Source: GCA-002708315 sp963676635 (GTDB lineage: Bacteria; Bacteroidota; Bacteroidia; Bacteroidales; F082). Taken from it: a DNA stretch of 64,000 nt. The DNA is taken from NCBI GenBank assembly GCA_963676635.1, contig OY781105.1, positions 1,922,001-1,986,000 on the forward strand, given 5' to 3'. Below are positions 1 through 10,100 of the stretch, piece by piece. The first letter of the stretch is position 1; the number at the start of each line of letters is the position of its first letter. The notes under the pieces were generated by a model, which ran no database searches, was not told the origin of the DNA, and was given only the letters and a program-made list of their open reading frames with translations. The position numbers and the translations under genes were made by a program.

Positions 1-3000
1 TTAATGTGGTTAGATGTAAAGTCAAAGCTTTCTGTGTTTGCAAATTCTGCTACCTGGTTCCAGTCTGATCCATTGTATACTTCTACAAGAATCTTTTCTT
101 CACCTGTGGCAGTTCTGTTTTCAAGAGCTATATCGAAATCAAGGAATATATCACCTTCTGTCAGGTAATCCGCATTAATTGGATTACTTTCAAGCGCTGA
201 TGTATAACCATCTTCCAATAATGGATCCCATGTAAATTCTGCTGATGGTTCTGGATCACCATACTGTGAATTAATTACCCAGTTATCTCCATTCTCATTG
301 AATGACCATCCCTGGAATTCAAAGGTTCCCTGGTCCCATCCTTCGAAGAATGGAATTTCGTTACCCCATACAACATTTACAATTACAGTTCCTTCCCATG
401 CTGACTCTGCTGTTTCTCCTGGGAAACCATAGTCAGTAAGTTCATAAACAGCTGATACATCATATGCATATTCTCCTGGCATCAGGTAGTTTTCTACATA
501 TGTTACCCAGTCTTCTGCTTGTTGATCTTCGTAAGGTACATTAGCAACGTTTTCTGCATCACGATATACATTAAATGAAATAAGTCCGTCTGGTATACCA
601 CCTGGTGTTGGTCCAACACCACCTTCACCAATTTCATAACCGAAGCCTGTGTCATTAGCACCATCACCCTGTGCAGTTCCACCTAAGGTATAGGTTCCTG
701 ATACAAGGTTCTCAGCTATATAAAGACCACCTGCAATAGTTGCTCCAAGATCACCGCTCACACTGTGAACAAATCCTGTTAAAGCACCTGTAGCAACTTC
801 CATTTGTTCAATCTGACAACCACCACCTGAGGCTGTTCCTGTGAATAACCACAAGAATGGGCCATCGTCTGTGAAATTATCATAGGCTGCACCGTAACAA
901 CTTGGTACACCACTGATTGTTCCTAATGTAGCTCCTGATTCATCAAACAAAATCATATCTGAATCCCAGTTATTTCCCCAGAATCCACCAAGATCTGAAT
1001 CATATGCTATAGCACGTACTGCTGTAGGTGCTGTAAAAGATGATACTAATGTTTGACTTTCAAAGTCCATTTTATATACTGTTGTAGAAGCAGCTCCACC
1101 ATAGAAATACTGACCATCATATGCAAGATCTCTTAATCCTGATACGCCAGGAATTGAGAATTCTTCAATAAATGTACCGTCAATAGTGTATTTTTCAATT
1201 TCACTACTTGCCCATCTGGTTGCATAAACAAACTCACCATCGCTTTCAGCTCCTGCATTACCTGCAGCACCTGTGATAGTTGTTAAATCAACTGCAAACT
1301 GGAGATCCCATAGGTTACGTGATTGTGGCACCACTCTTATATCAGCGTTTTTGTCAATTTCCTGGTTATTTGGCTGACCAGTCTTAACTTCTGATATCAT
1401 TGGGATAACACCTGTAATAGGTGGATTCCAGAACAATGGTACTTCGTTAGTTCCATATACATACTCATCCATCAAGTTTCTTGGTGGGTGTAGATATGTT
1501 GAATTCCATGTATAGTATATAGGATCGCTTAATGCACATGCATAAAGTGCACGTACTTCAGCAGTATATTCCTGACCATACTGTAAATCCATAAATGTAT
1601 ATTCACGTGTTTCTGCATCTGTTTGTGCTACAAAGGCACCATCAAGGTATACCCAGTAACCTACTACTTCTGCAGGACCATTCTGTACTAATACATTATC
1701 AACAGCCCAGCCTGATGCCCATTCACCATTATCGTCAGCGTGGAATGCCAACCATATTGGGTTTGAGTCAAGGCCTGAGAATGCGCTAAGATCTACTTCA
1801 ATTTCTTCCCATGCACTACCTGGTGACATTGCTTCAAGTACTTCCCATGTAGCTCCAGCATCAAGGCTGTATTCTACATATGCACTCTGGCTATAAGTAC
1901 CATCATAGTATGAGCTGAAATATAAATTAAATGCATCACTTTCTCTAAGATCTAATTCAGGAGTGATCAAATAATCCATTGATCCATCATTATCACTACC
2001 TGCTCCGTCATCATTTGCACATGCATAATAACCATCACCTGCAGGAATTGTCCATGCACTACTACTACCATCATCAGTACGAACCCAACCTACACCCTGG
2101 GTATATGATTGCCATCCTTCTGGTGGGAATGTAGTTCCTTCAAATGTTTCAAGGAACAATGAAGTAATAAATGGTTCATCCCATGTGGCATGTGATGATA
2201 ATGGATCAACAACAAGGTTACGTGGTTTGTACATCTTTTCGATAAGCATAACCGGGTAAACCAAGTCTTCGAAGATACCAAGATTCATGTGTTCATAGGT
2301 TGCGTAACCTACTTTATCAACATATAAGTCATAAACACCATTGATAACGCTATCAAATACAACGATACCATCTGTGTCTGTTGTTCCGAATAATACATCA
2401 TAAGGATAGTTCTGACCCATAAGTACCACATCAGCATCTTCAGGGCTTGTACCATCACAACATGTAACTTCGATAGTAACTTCATTATCTAATCCATGAG
2501 CTACAGTATTTGAGTATACCCATATTGATTCATTGGATTCATAGATAGCTTTAACACCATAAGCGTAGAAGCCTTCTGGTTGTCCGCCAAATGCAGCATC
2601 TGTATAAGATTCTGTTGTTGGGTTACCTATAATAGTATGTGTACCTGTTTCAGGTCCTAAGTCAGGATCAAAGTCGCTAACGCGTGCAATCTGGTAGTTT
2701 GTCATGTCACGTGAAGCATTTGTTGCTTCCATTGGACGGAACTCACCACTCTTAACAGTACCGCTAATACCAGCTGGTAAACTTGTTGCAAGGAATGGTC
2801 CTTCAACTACCTTAGGAATTACTACATTTTGTCCAACGTTGCTGCCAACAACACCTTGGTTAGGTCCGTCAACAATAGCCCTGATCATAAAGTCCTGGTA
2901 AGGAGACATAGCCCAGTCACCCATTCCAGGAAGCTTAGCTACTGAACGATATGTTGTTGGTAGATCTGTATCAACGCCTACTGGTGCTGAGTTGGTTGCC

Positions 3001-6000
3001 CAACCTATCTGCCACATAACAATATAGAAGTCTCCATCTGTAAATACGGCATTTTCAAATACACCATCAAAAGAAACCCATCCATAATTATCAACAGTTA
3101 CAACAACTGAATCAAGGATTGTTCCTGGCATTCCGTCAACACCATCATCATCAATTACACCAACGGCCATAGGTGATCCAAGGAAATTAGCTCCGGCAGG
3201 GAAACTGCCATCACCTACAAATAAACGACCACCTGTTACTGTTGCAGGATATCCTGCTGGGGTAAAGCTTACACCAACAGCTCCACCAGCCTGTGTCCAT
3301 ACAACAAAGTCATTTGCTTCGCCATCATCATAAATAATTTCGTAAGGTCCCATTGGAAGTGTCCATGTTACATCACATTCTGTGTCTGCTTCATTTGGAT
3401 CTGCATATACCCATCTTACTGGATAAGGCTCTTCACACATTGTAACACTTACTTCTGTCATTGCGCCTTCAACAGCCATTGTATCAAGTACTGTAGCAGT
3501 TTCAAAGCCTAATAATGTGAAGTTTACATCATAAGTACCTTCATCTACATATAATTCGTAGTATCCTGTACCATCTGTTGTAGCTGTATAATCACCAGCT
3601 GTTACAGTTACACTTTCTATTCCAAGACCTGAGTTACAATCTGTAACAGTTCCATAAAATTGACCAGGAATATAAACAAGCATCTGGTTAAGAATATCTT
3701 CTTCTGGTGTTACTGGATCATTTGTTTCAATATTTAAATATTCATCATAAAGACCAGCAGGGAAACCTGTAGCATCATATGTAAGAACAACATCTAAAGT
3801 TGAGCCTTCTGCTACTGTACCGGTTGCTGGTTCGACATCTACTATAAAGCTTGGTTGTGGACATGTTCCATAAACCACACCTTCAGGTATACTTACGTTT
3901 CCTGCTGAGTAAATTACGTTTCCGTCTCCATCAAGTATTTCGTAGGAGTTTTCTGATGACCAGCTACCAGCTGTATATACTGTGCTGATATCATCACCGC
4001 TTTCTGCTGGGAATGAATAATATTCAGGGCCTGAACCACTTGCTATTGTAATATCATTAAGTACAACAACACCATTTACAAGCACATCTAATGAACCACC
4101 GTTCCATCCGTCACCATAGCTATCATAAAGAACTACCTGCATTGTACATGCAAATCTGCTTCCTGATAAATAGTCTGGGAATGCAAATGACAACATACCT
4201 TCACCACAGTTTTCAAGAGTAAGAATTACTTCTTCCTGTGAGTCTGGCCATTGTTCGTTATATACTGTTGCAGGGCTCCAGCATAATTCAGGAATTAACC
4301 AGTCTACACACTCAGGGCCTGCTGGCACACCATTACCTTCATCAAATACAGGAGTTACTGTATAACAATATGAACCAAAATCAGGTAACATATCAATATA
4401 TGATAATTCAGTAGTAGTTCCTACTGCAAGACCATTTCTCTTAATTAAGAAATACTGGAAAGTAACATCTGAAGAATATTGCCATGCAAGGTTAACCTGG
4501 CCGCTTATCATACTTTCAAGAGATACTGTTAAATCTGTAACAGGATTCAGTGGATCACCGAATATTGTCATTGTTACAGGAATGTTAAAGATTCCAACGT
4601 TAGGATCTGTTTCCAGTACAATCTCTGCAGTGTAAACTTCACCTGGTTGACCACCAGTTGCGTCAAAGTTAACTTCAACATTTTGGCTTGCACCGTTTCC
4701 AGGAACTGTTCCGTCATAAGTACCAAGTGTTAACCAGCCTGTAAGGCCGCCGCCACCACCTTCGATACATACAGCTAATGGATCATCAGCAGTTGTATTT
4801 CCGGTTCCTGTTAATGAGTTTACCCAATACATCTGTGAAGTAGCCTGGCAGCTAACCCAGAAGTCGCTTGCATCCTGTGAAGGAATTGTAGCAATGTACT
4901 GATAAATAGGATATGATCCTAACAGAACTTCTCCTGTTGCAATTGGATCAAGTGGTAAAACGTAAGAAGCGATCTCGCTACCATAAGTAGAACCATTATC
5001 TTCATATACACCAATAAAGAAATCTTCTGTTGTTGGTGTTCCTGAAAGATATACACCCCAGAAAGTAATAGTTGTCCATGAACCACTTACACCATTTATC
5101 TGTTGATATTGTTGGTAAGTTCCACCATATTGTGACCAGTAAGCATTATCAGCACCCACAGGTGAGTTACCAAATAAGCTACCTTCGTTACATTCGAAAA
5201 GATCACGTGAATGTTGTGGAGTAAAAGGTTCGCCACCTTCTCTTGCTAAAGCAGCAGGTTCACTACTTGCAGTTGTCTGTGGGTAAGGCTGTCCTGTAAC
5301 ATTTGTTACTCCTGTGCTTGAACTTGACAAGTAGTTAATAGTTGCTGTCCAGTCACCAGGGCCTGAGCCTGTATTAAGAAGTCCAAGATATTTTGTTAAA
5401 TATTCATTTGGATTTAGAATCTCATCAAAGAACAATGGGTTAATTGTTATTGATGGTTGTGTAAGAGTAATATCCTGTTCAATAGTAACAGAAGCTAAAA
5501 TATTAATAGGTACTGAAACTGCGTTATATCCTTCTTTCCAAGCTGTAATATCAGTTTCACCACCAGGAACATCTTCAATAAGATAATAACCAGTAGCATC
5601 AGTCATTGTTGATACGCCATATTCTTCAATACCAACAGTAGCATTAGGCATTGGAAGTCCGTCAGGTGAATAAACATGACCTTCAACACTACCAATAGTA
5701 AGATAATAAATTTCAAAATTATCAACATAAGCCTGATCACCATCATATGATGAAGTATAACCACTCCAGTATTTACCAGCATTTTGAATCTGAAGATCAA
5801 AAGATCCCAATCCCTGATAAGCACTCAAATCATAAGTATGCGGAGCAAAGTTATCGTCCATACCTGTAGAAGCCTGTTGCCAGTAGTTACCTTCTGTATC
5901 AGGAATAGCTACTCCATCTACTAAAACTCTAAACCACTCATAATTAGGCTGGTTATAAGTATAGTGCTGGAGAAGGTCAAATTCCATAGTGAGTAATCCA

Positions 6001-6773
6001 ACAGAACCATCAGGTTGAACTTCCAAATCAAGACTTGCAACATGCGATGTATTTCCAAATGCACCACTTACAGTTGAAATATTTGTCCATCCAGTAGAGG
6101 TATATCCTTCAAATAAAGCACCATATGTTGATTCATATGCGGCATCAGAGCTAATAAAAAGATCAGCTGCTGAACCAATGTTTGCTACCATAGTAGAAGG
6201 GAAACTTCCACTTTCAAAGTCTTCCTCAAATGGGAAGGCTGTAATAGGATCTGGTCCTGGAGGAGGAAGCACTCCGGTAATTTCAAGTTCGTAGTTACCG
6301 GAAGCAGTTCCGTAACCATAAACTTTAACGTAATTAGTAGAACCACCTGTAAAAGGTATTCCTGTAATCTCGGAACGAGTACCACATGCATCATCATTAT
6401 AAAATGCATATGAACCATCAGAACATTGCCACCAAACTTCAAGTTTAGTGTCGTAATCCGAATTACAAAGTGATACTGCCACAGTCATATCATCAGCGCC
6501 GGTAAATGAATACCAAATCTCATCGCTACTAGCCTGATAGCCAGTAACAGGAGCGTCGTTAATATTTCCGTATGACAGTGGATCCGTACAATCGTCACCA
6601 GCAGCTCTTGTGCTGTTAGTATTGTACGTTACAGGCCCTAGGGCCGCATTCTTTTGCATGATTAGCTGCTGATAATCTTTTAACTCCTCCTGTGTCATGT
6701 TTTGTGCAAACATGAAAGAAGTTGAGAGTACCATCGCCAGCATGAAAAGTAAAACTTTTGTAAAAGTTTTCAT
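1..6773 (-). CDS. Giant T9SS-type multidomain adhesin A (C-terminus beyond window)
   Basis: The frame stays open from an ATG at 6773 to the window edge, about 2,257 codons, and is cut off before the C-terminus. By comparison with gene B about 445 residues are missing, including the expected T9SS sorting domain. Residues 1-24 are a signal peptide nearly the same as that of B. Residues about 53-150 resemble a pre-peptidase C-terminal type beta-sandwich, and about 155-358 a MAM/cleaved-adhesin-like sandwich; neither is present in B or C. From residue about 360 (VEGHVYSPDGLPMPN) the protein follows B and C: three carboxypeptidase-regulatory-like domains, fibronectin-III-like segments, a YGDGWNG motif domain, an adhesin sandwich, an NHL-like propeller and part of a second sandwich. 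From about 1 to 5460 the DNA is almost identical to 8461-13920. Probable role is surface adhesion or matrix binding; no catalytic domain was recognised. The call is firm for the family and open for the ligand. Confidence 0.85.
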   Translation of the reverse strand, partial: MKTFTKVLLFMLAMVLSTSFMFAQNMTQEELKDYQQLIMQKNAALGPVTYNTNSTRAAGDDCTDPLSYGNINDAPVTGYQASSDEIWYSFTGADDMTVAVSLCNSDYDTKLEVWWQCSDGSYAFYNDDACGTRSEITGIPFTGGSTNYVKVYGYGTASGNYELEITGVLPPPGPDPITAFPFEEDFESGSFPSTMVANIGSAADLFISSDAAYESTYGALFEGYTSTGWTNISTVSGAFGNTSHVASLDLEVQPDGSVGLLTMEFDLLQHYTYNQPNYEWFRVLVDGVAIPDTEGNYWQQASTGMDDNFAPHTYDLSAYQGLGSFDLQIQNAGKYWSGYTSSYDGDQAYVDNFEIYYLTIGSVEGHVYSPDGLPMPNATVGIEEYGVSTMTDATGYYLIEDVPGGETDITAWKEGYNAVSVPINILASVTIEQDITLTQPSITINPLFFDEILNPNEYLTKYLGLLNTGSGPGDWTATINYLSSSSTGVTNVTGQPYPQTTASSEPAALAREGGEPFTPQHSRDLFECNEGSLFGNSPVGADNAYWSQYGGTYQQYQQINGVSGSWTTITFWGVYLSGTPTTEDFFIGVYEDNGSTYGSEIASYVLPLDPIATGEVLLGSYPIYQYIATIPSQDASDFWVSCQATSQMYWVNSLTGTGNTTADDPLAVCIEGGGGGLTGWLTLGTYDGTVPGNGASQNVEVNFDATGGQPGEVYTAEIVLETDPNVGIFNIPVTMTIFGDPLNPVTDLTVSLESMISGQVNLAWQYSSDVTFQYFLIKRNGLAVGTTTELSYIDMLPDFGSYCYTVTPVFDEGNGVPAGPECVDWLIPELCWSPATVYNEQWPDSQEEVILTLENCGEGMLSFAFPDYLSGSRFACTMQVVLYDSYGDGWNGGSLDVLVNGVVVLNDITIASGSGPEYYSFPAESGDDISTVYTAGSWSSENSYEILDGDGNVIYSAGNVSIPEGVVYGTCPQPSFIVDVEPATGTVAEGSTLDVVLTYDATGFPAGLYDEYLNIETNDPVTPEEDILNQMLVYIPGQFYGTVTDCNSGLGIESVTVTAGDYTATTDGTGYYELYVDEGTYDVNFTLLGFETATVLDTMAVEGAMTEVSVTMCEEPYPVRWVYADPNEADTECDVTWTLPMGPYEIIYDDGEANDFVVWTQAGGAVGVSFTPAGYPATVTGGRLFVGDGSFPAGANFLGSPMAVGVIDDDGVDGMPGTILDSVVVTVDNYGWVSFDGVFENAVFTDGDFYIVMWQIGWATNSAPVGVDTDLPTTYRSVAKLPGMGDWAMSPYQDFMIRAIVDGPNQGVVGSNVGQNVVIPKVVEGPFLATSLPAGISGTVKSGEFRPMEATNASRDMTNYQIARVSDFDPDLGPETGTHTIIGNPTTESYTDAAFGGQPEGFYAYGVKAIYESNESIWVYSNTVAHGLDNEVTIEVTCCDGTSPEDADVVLMGQNYPYDVLFGTTDTDGIVVFDSVINGVYDLYVDKVGYATYEHMNLGIFEDLVYPVMLIEKMYKPRNLVVDPLSSHATWDEPFITSLFLETFEGTTFPPEGWQSYTQGVGWVRTDDGSSSAWTIPAGDGYYACANDDGAGSDNDGSMDYLITPELDLRESDAFNLYFSSYYDGTYSQSAYVEYSLDAGATWEVLEAMSPGSAWEEIEVDLSAFSGLDSNPIWLAFHADDNGEWASGWAVDNVLVQNGPAEVVGYWVYLDGAFVAQTDAETREYTFMDLQYGQEYTAEVRALYACALSDPIYYTWNSTYLHPPRNLMDEYVYGTNEVPLFWNPPITGVIPMISEVKTGQPNNQEIDKNADIRVVPQSRNLWDLQFAVDLTTITGAAGNAGAESDGEFVYATRWASSEIEKYTIDGTFIEEFSIPGVSGLRDLAYDGQYFYGGAASTTVYKMDFESQTLVSSFTAPTAVRAIAYDSDLGGFWGNNWDSDMILFDESGATLGTISGVPSCYGAAYDNFTDDGPFLWLFTGTASGGGCQIEQMEVATGALTGFVHSVSGDLGATIAGGLYIAENLVSGTYTLGGTAQGDGANDTGFGYEIGEGGVGPTPGGIPDGLISFNVYRDAENVANVPYEDQQAEDWVTYVENYLMPGEYAYDVSAVYELTDYGFPGETAESAWEGTVIVNVVWGNEIPFFEGWDQGTFEFQGWSFNENGDNWVINSQYGDPEPSAEFTWDPLLEDGYTSALESNPINADYLTEGDIFLDFDIALENRTATGEEKILVEVYNGSDWNQVAEFANTESFDFTSNHI

Positions 6774-7015
6774 ACGTAAAAGGTTTTAAAAATTAATTAA
6801 TAAATAAACAACTTGCTATTATTCACAAAATACATTCCACAGGTAAACAACAACCTATGAAACAGATCTTGCTCTGATTAACGTAACATTCTGATTAATA
6901 ACAACCACGAAACAATCGGAACGCTGCAAATCAACTAACAATTCAAAAAAAACGGTGCAATATACAAATAAAAATGCATTTAGTATATGTATACCGAATT
7001 TAGTCATAACGCTAG

Positions 7016-7046
7016 TATGACAGGTAAAATCTGTTATACCCCTACT
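7016..7046 (-). promoter_or_regulatory. Candidate ECF-sigma promoter of adhesin A
   Basis: Read on the minus strand: AGTAGGGG (7046-7039), a 15-base spacer, then CTGTCATA (7023-7016). The same arrangement occurs before genes B, C and the anti-sigma gene with unrelated spacers. A GTC-containing -10 element is typical of ECF sigma promoters. The predicted transcript has a leader of about 235 bases before the ATG at 6773. Confidence 0.7.
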
Positions 7047-7060
7047 CACTAATTAGAAAA

Positions 7061-7089
7061 AAAGGGTTTTGCCAGTGGCAAAACCCTTT
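7061..7089 (-). terminator. Rho-independent terminator of adhesin B
   Basis: A perfect 13-bp stem (7061-7073 with 7077-7089, AAAGGGTTTTGCC and its complement) has a 3-base loop. On the minus strand it is followed by a run of T residues. It lies 35 bases beyond the stop codon of gene B. A second small hairpin, GGTAA-ATAA-TTACC, sits at 7101-7114 between the stop and the terminator and is also present behind gene C. Confidence 0.85.
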
Positions 7090-7123
7090 ATTATAGTATC
7101 GGTAAATAATTACCTACATATTA

Positions 7124-10100
7124 TTATTTTGTGATAATAACACGTTTTGTAACTACTCCGTCTTCTGTGTCAATCTTCACTACATAAACACCTGTCTGGT
7201 ATGAACCTGTATTTAGTTCTACACTATTAGCGTTTACTTCGCTTGTATATACTACCTGTCCCATGTAGTTAGTAACAGTGATCTTTGTCATTGGCTGACT
7301 TGATGTTACTGTTACGTGATCCTGTGCTGGGTTAGGGAATATACTTGTTGTTGCAGCATCTGCATCCTCAACACTTGTAATAAATACATATACAAAGTCT
7401 TCTGTTGGATTATCATATGCCATAGCAGCTGGTGATTCACATGCATCTGTGTCACTTTCGTAGGTTGCTGTTACCTGGTAGTAGTAACCCATTGGCCATT
7501 CAACATCACCATCATAGTAACAGTATTCTGTCTGACCACTTACAACGTCTACAAAGTCATACAGTTCGTATTCTGTAGCGCCTTCTGCCATTCTGTAGAT
7601 ATTAAATCCTGTGATTTCCCTGCTATTGTTCATAACAATGTTAGGATCAAGATTTGGTGATGCTGTTGCTGTTGCAACTGATCCAGCTGTCTGCAGATTT
7701 GAATTTTCTGGTACTACATTTACTACTGCATTTGAATTCATGCTGTAGGATGTTGTTACATAACCTCTGAGTAACCATGCACGATTGTTAATTCCCATTG
7801 TTGCCAATGTTGTCCATGATCCGGCATCATATAACAGTTCACCATCTGAATTAGATACTCCCATATCAGTAGTAATTCCAGGACCATATGCTCCGGCAGG
7901 ACCTGTAAAGTACAAGCCTAACCAGAGATCTTCTGAATTATCTATTTCTACTGGTGTTGAAAGTTCGAATGTGTTCCAGTCGTCACCTGTTACGAATTGT
8001 GATGTTACATCTTCTTCGTACATTGGTGATGATGGGTCTGGATTGTCACCCTGCATTACTTTTACTGATACAGTACCTACTCCCAATAACCTTGAATCAA
8101 CAAAGGCCATAAAAGTAGTAACTGCTGCACCGTCAAATTCTGCAAGATCTGATGATGGTACCTTGATTGCTACGTCAGCATCCCAGTCGCCTGTATCACT
8201 TCCCCATACATATTCAACAGTTTCATCATCATAGTAGAACCAATCAGCTACTGGTACCGGTACATCTACTCCCCAACATACTTCTGCGCCAAAGTCTTCA
8301 GTAGCTAACCATACGTATTCTCCTGTAAGATCGATTGGTGCCTGACATACGCGGTAGATTGAAATATTATCAACAAACCATGAAATTACGTCGAATGAGT
8401 TGTTTCCGGTTGCGTTAAAGCGTACCTGGAATACTCTGCTCATTGCGTAGTTAGTTATGTTAATGTGGTTAGATGTAAAGTCAAAGCTTTCTGTGTTTGC
8501 AAATTCTGCTACCTGGTTCCAGTCTGATCCATTGTATACTTCTACAAGAATCTTTTCTTCACCTGTGGCAGTTCTGTTTTCAAGAGCTATATCGAAATCA
8601 AGGAATATATCACCTTCTGTCAGGTAATCCGCATTAATTGGATTACTTTCAAGCGCTGATGTATAACCATCTTCCAATAATGGATCCCATGTAAATTCTG
8701 CTGATGGTTCTGGATCACCATACTGTGAATTAATTACCCAGTTATCTCCATTCTCATTGAATGACCATCCCTGGAATTCAAAGGTTCCCTGGTCCCATCC
8801 TTCGAAGAATGGAATTTCGTTACCCCATACAACATTTACAATTACAGTTCCTTCCCATGCTGACTCTGCTGTTTCTCCTGGGAAACCATAGTCAGTAAGT
8901 TCATAAACAGCTGATACATCATATGCATATTCTCCTGGCATCAGGTAGTTTTCTACATATGTTACCCAGTCTTCTGCTTGTTGATCTTCGTAAGGTACAT
9001 TAGCAACGTTTTCTGCATCACGATATACATTAAATGAAATAAGTCCGTCTGGTATACCACCTGGTGTTGGTCCAACACCACCTTCACCAATTTCATAACC
9101 GAAGCCTGTGTCATTAGCACCATCACCCTGTGCAGTTCCACCTAAGGTATAGGTTCCTGATACAAGGTTCTCAGCTATATAAAGACCACCTGCAATAGTT
9201 GCTCCAAGATCACCGCTCACACTGTGAACAAATCCTGTTAAAGCACCTGTAGCAACTTCCATTTGTTCAATCTGACAACCACCACCTGAGGCTGTTCCTG
9301 TGAATAACCACAAGAATGGGCCATCGTCTGTGAAATTATCATAGGCTGCACCGTAACAACTTGGTACACCACTGATTGTTCCTAATGTAGCTCCTGATTC
9401 ATCAAACAAAATCATATCTGAATCCCAGTTATTTCCCCAGAATCCACCAAGATCTGAATCATATGCTATAGCACGTACTGCTGTAGGTGCTGTAAAAGAT
9501 GATACTAATGTTTGACTTTCAAAGTCCATTTTATATACTGTTGTAGAAGCAGCTCCACCATAGAAATACTGACCATCATATGCAAGATCTCTTAATCCTG
9601 ATACGCCAGGAATTGAGAATTCTTCAATAAATGTACCGTCAATAGTGTATTTTTCAATTTCACTACTTGCCCATCTGGTTGCATAAACAAACTCACCATC
9701 GCTTTCAGCTCCTGCATTACCTGCAGCACCTGTGATAGTTGTTAAATCAACTGCAAACTGGAGATCCCATAGGTTACGTGATTGTGGCACCACTCTTATA
9801 TCAGCGTTTTTGTCAATTTCATGGTTATTTGGCTGACCAGTCTTAACTTCTGATATCATTGGGATAACACCTGTAATAGGTGGATTCCAGAACAATGGTA
9901 CTTCGTTAGTTCCATATACATACTCATCCATCAAGTTTCTTGGTGGGTGTAGATATGTTGAATTCCATGTATAGTATATAGGATCACTTAATGCACATGC
10001 ATAAAGTGCACGAACCTGTGCTGTATATTCCTGACCATACTGTAAGTCCATAAATGTATATTCACGTGTTTCTGCATCTGTTTGTGCTACAAAGGCACCA

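Noticed and set aside
1..6773. Adhesin A as a pseudogene
   Set aside because: Translation checked through the N-terminal 380 codons shows no stop, and the frame at the left edge is the same as at the ATG; the gene is only cut by the window.
7785..8234. Plus-strand frame of 149 codons inside adhesin B
   Set aside because: It lies antisense within a 2,586-codon gene with strong domain support; similar frames recur at the same place in gene C (16057-16377), as expected for a shadow.
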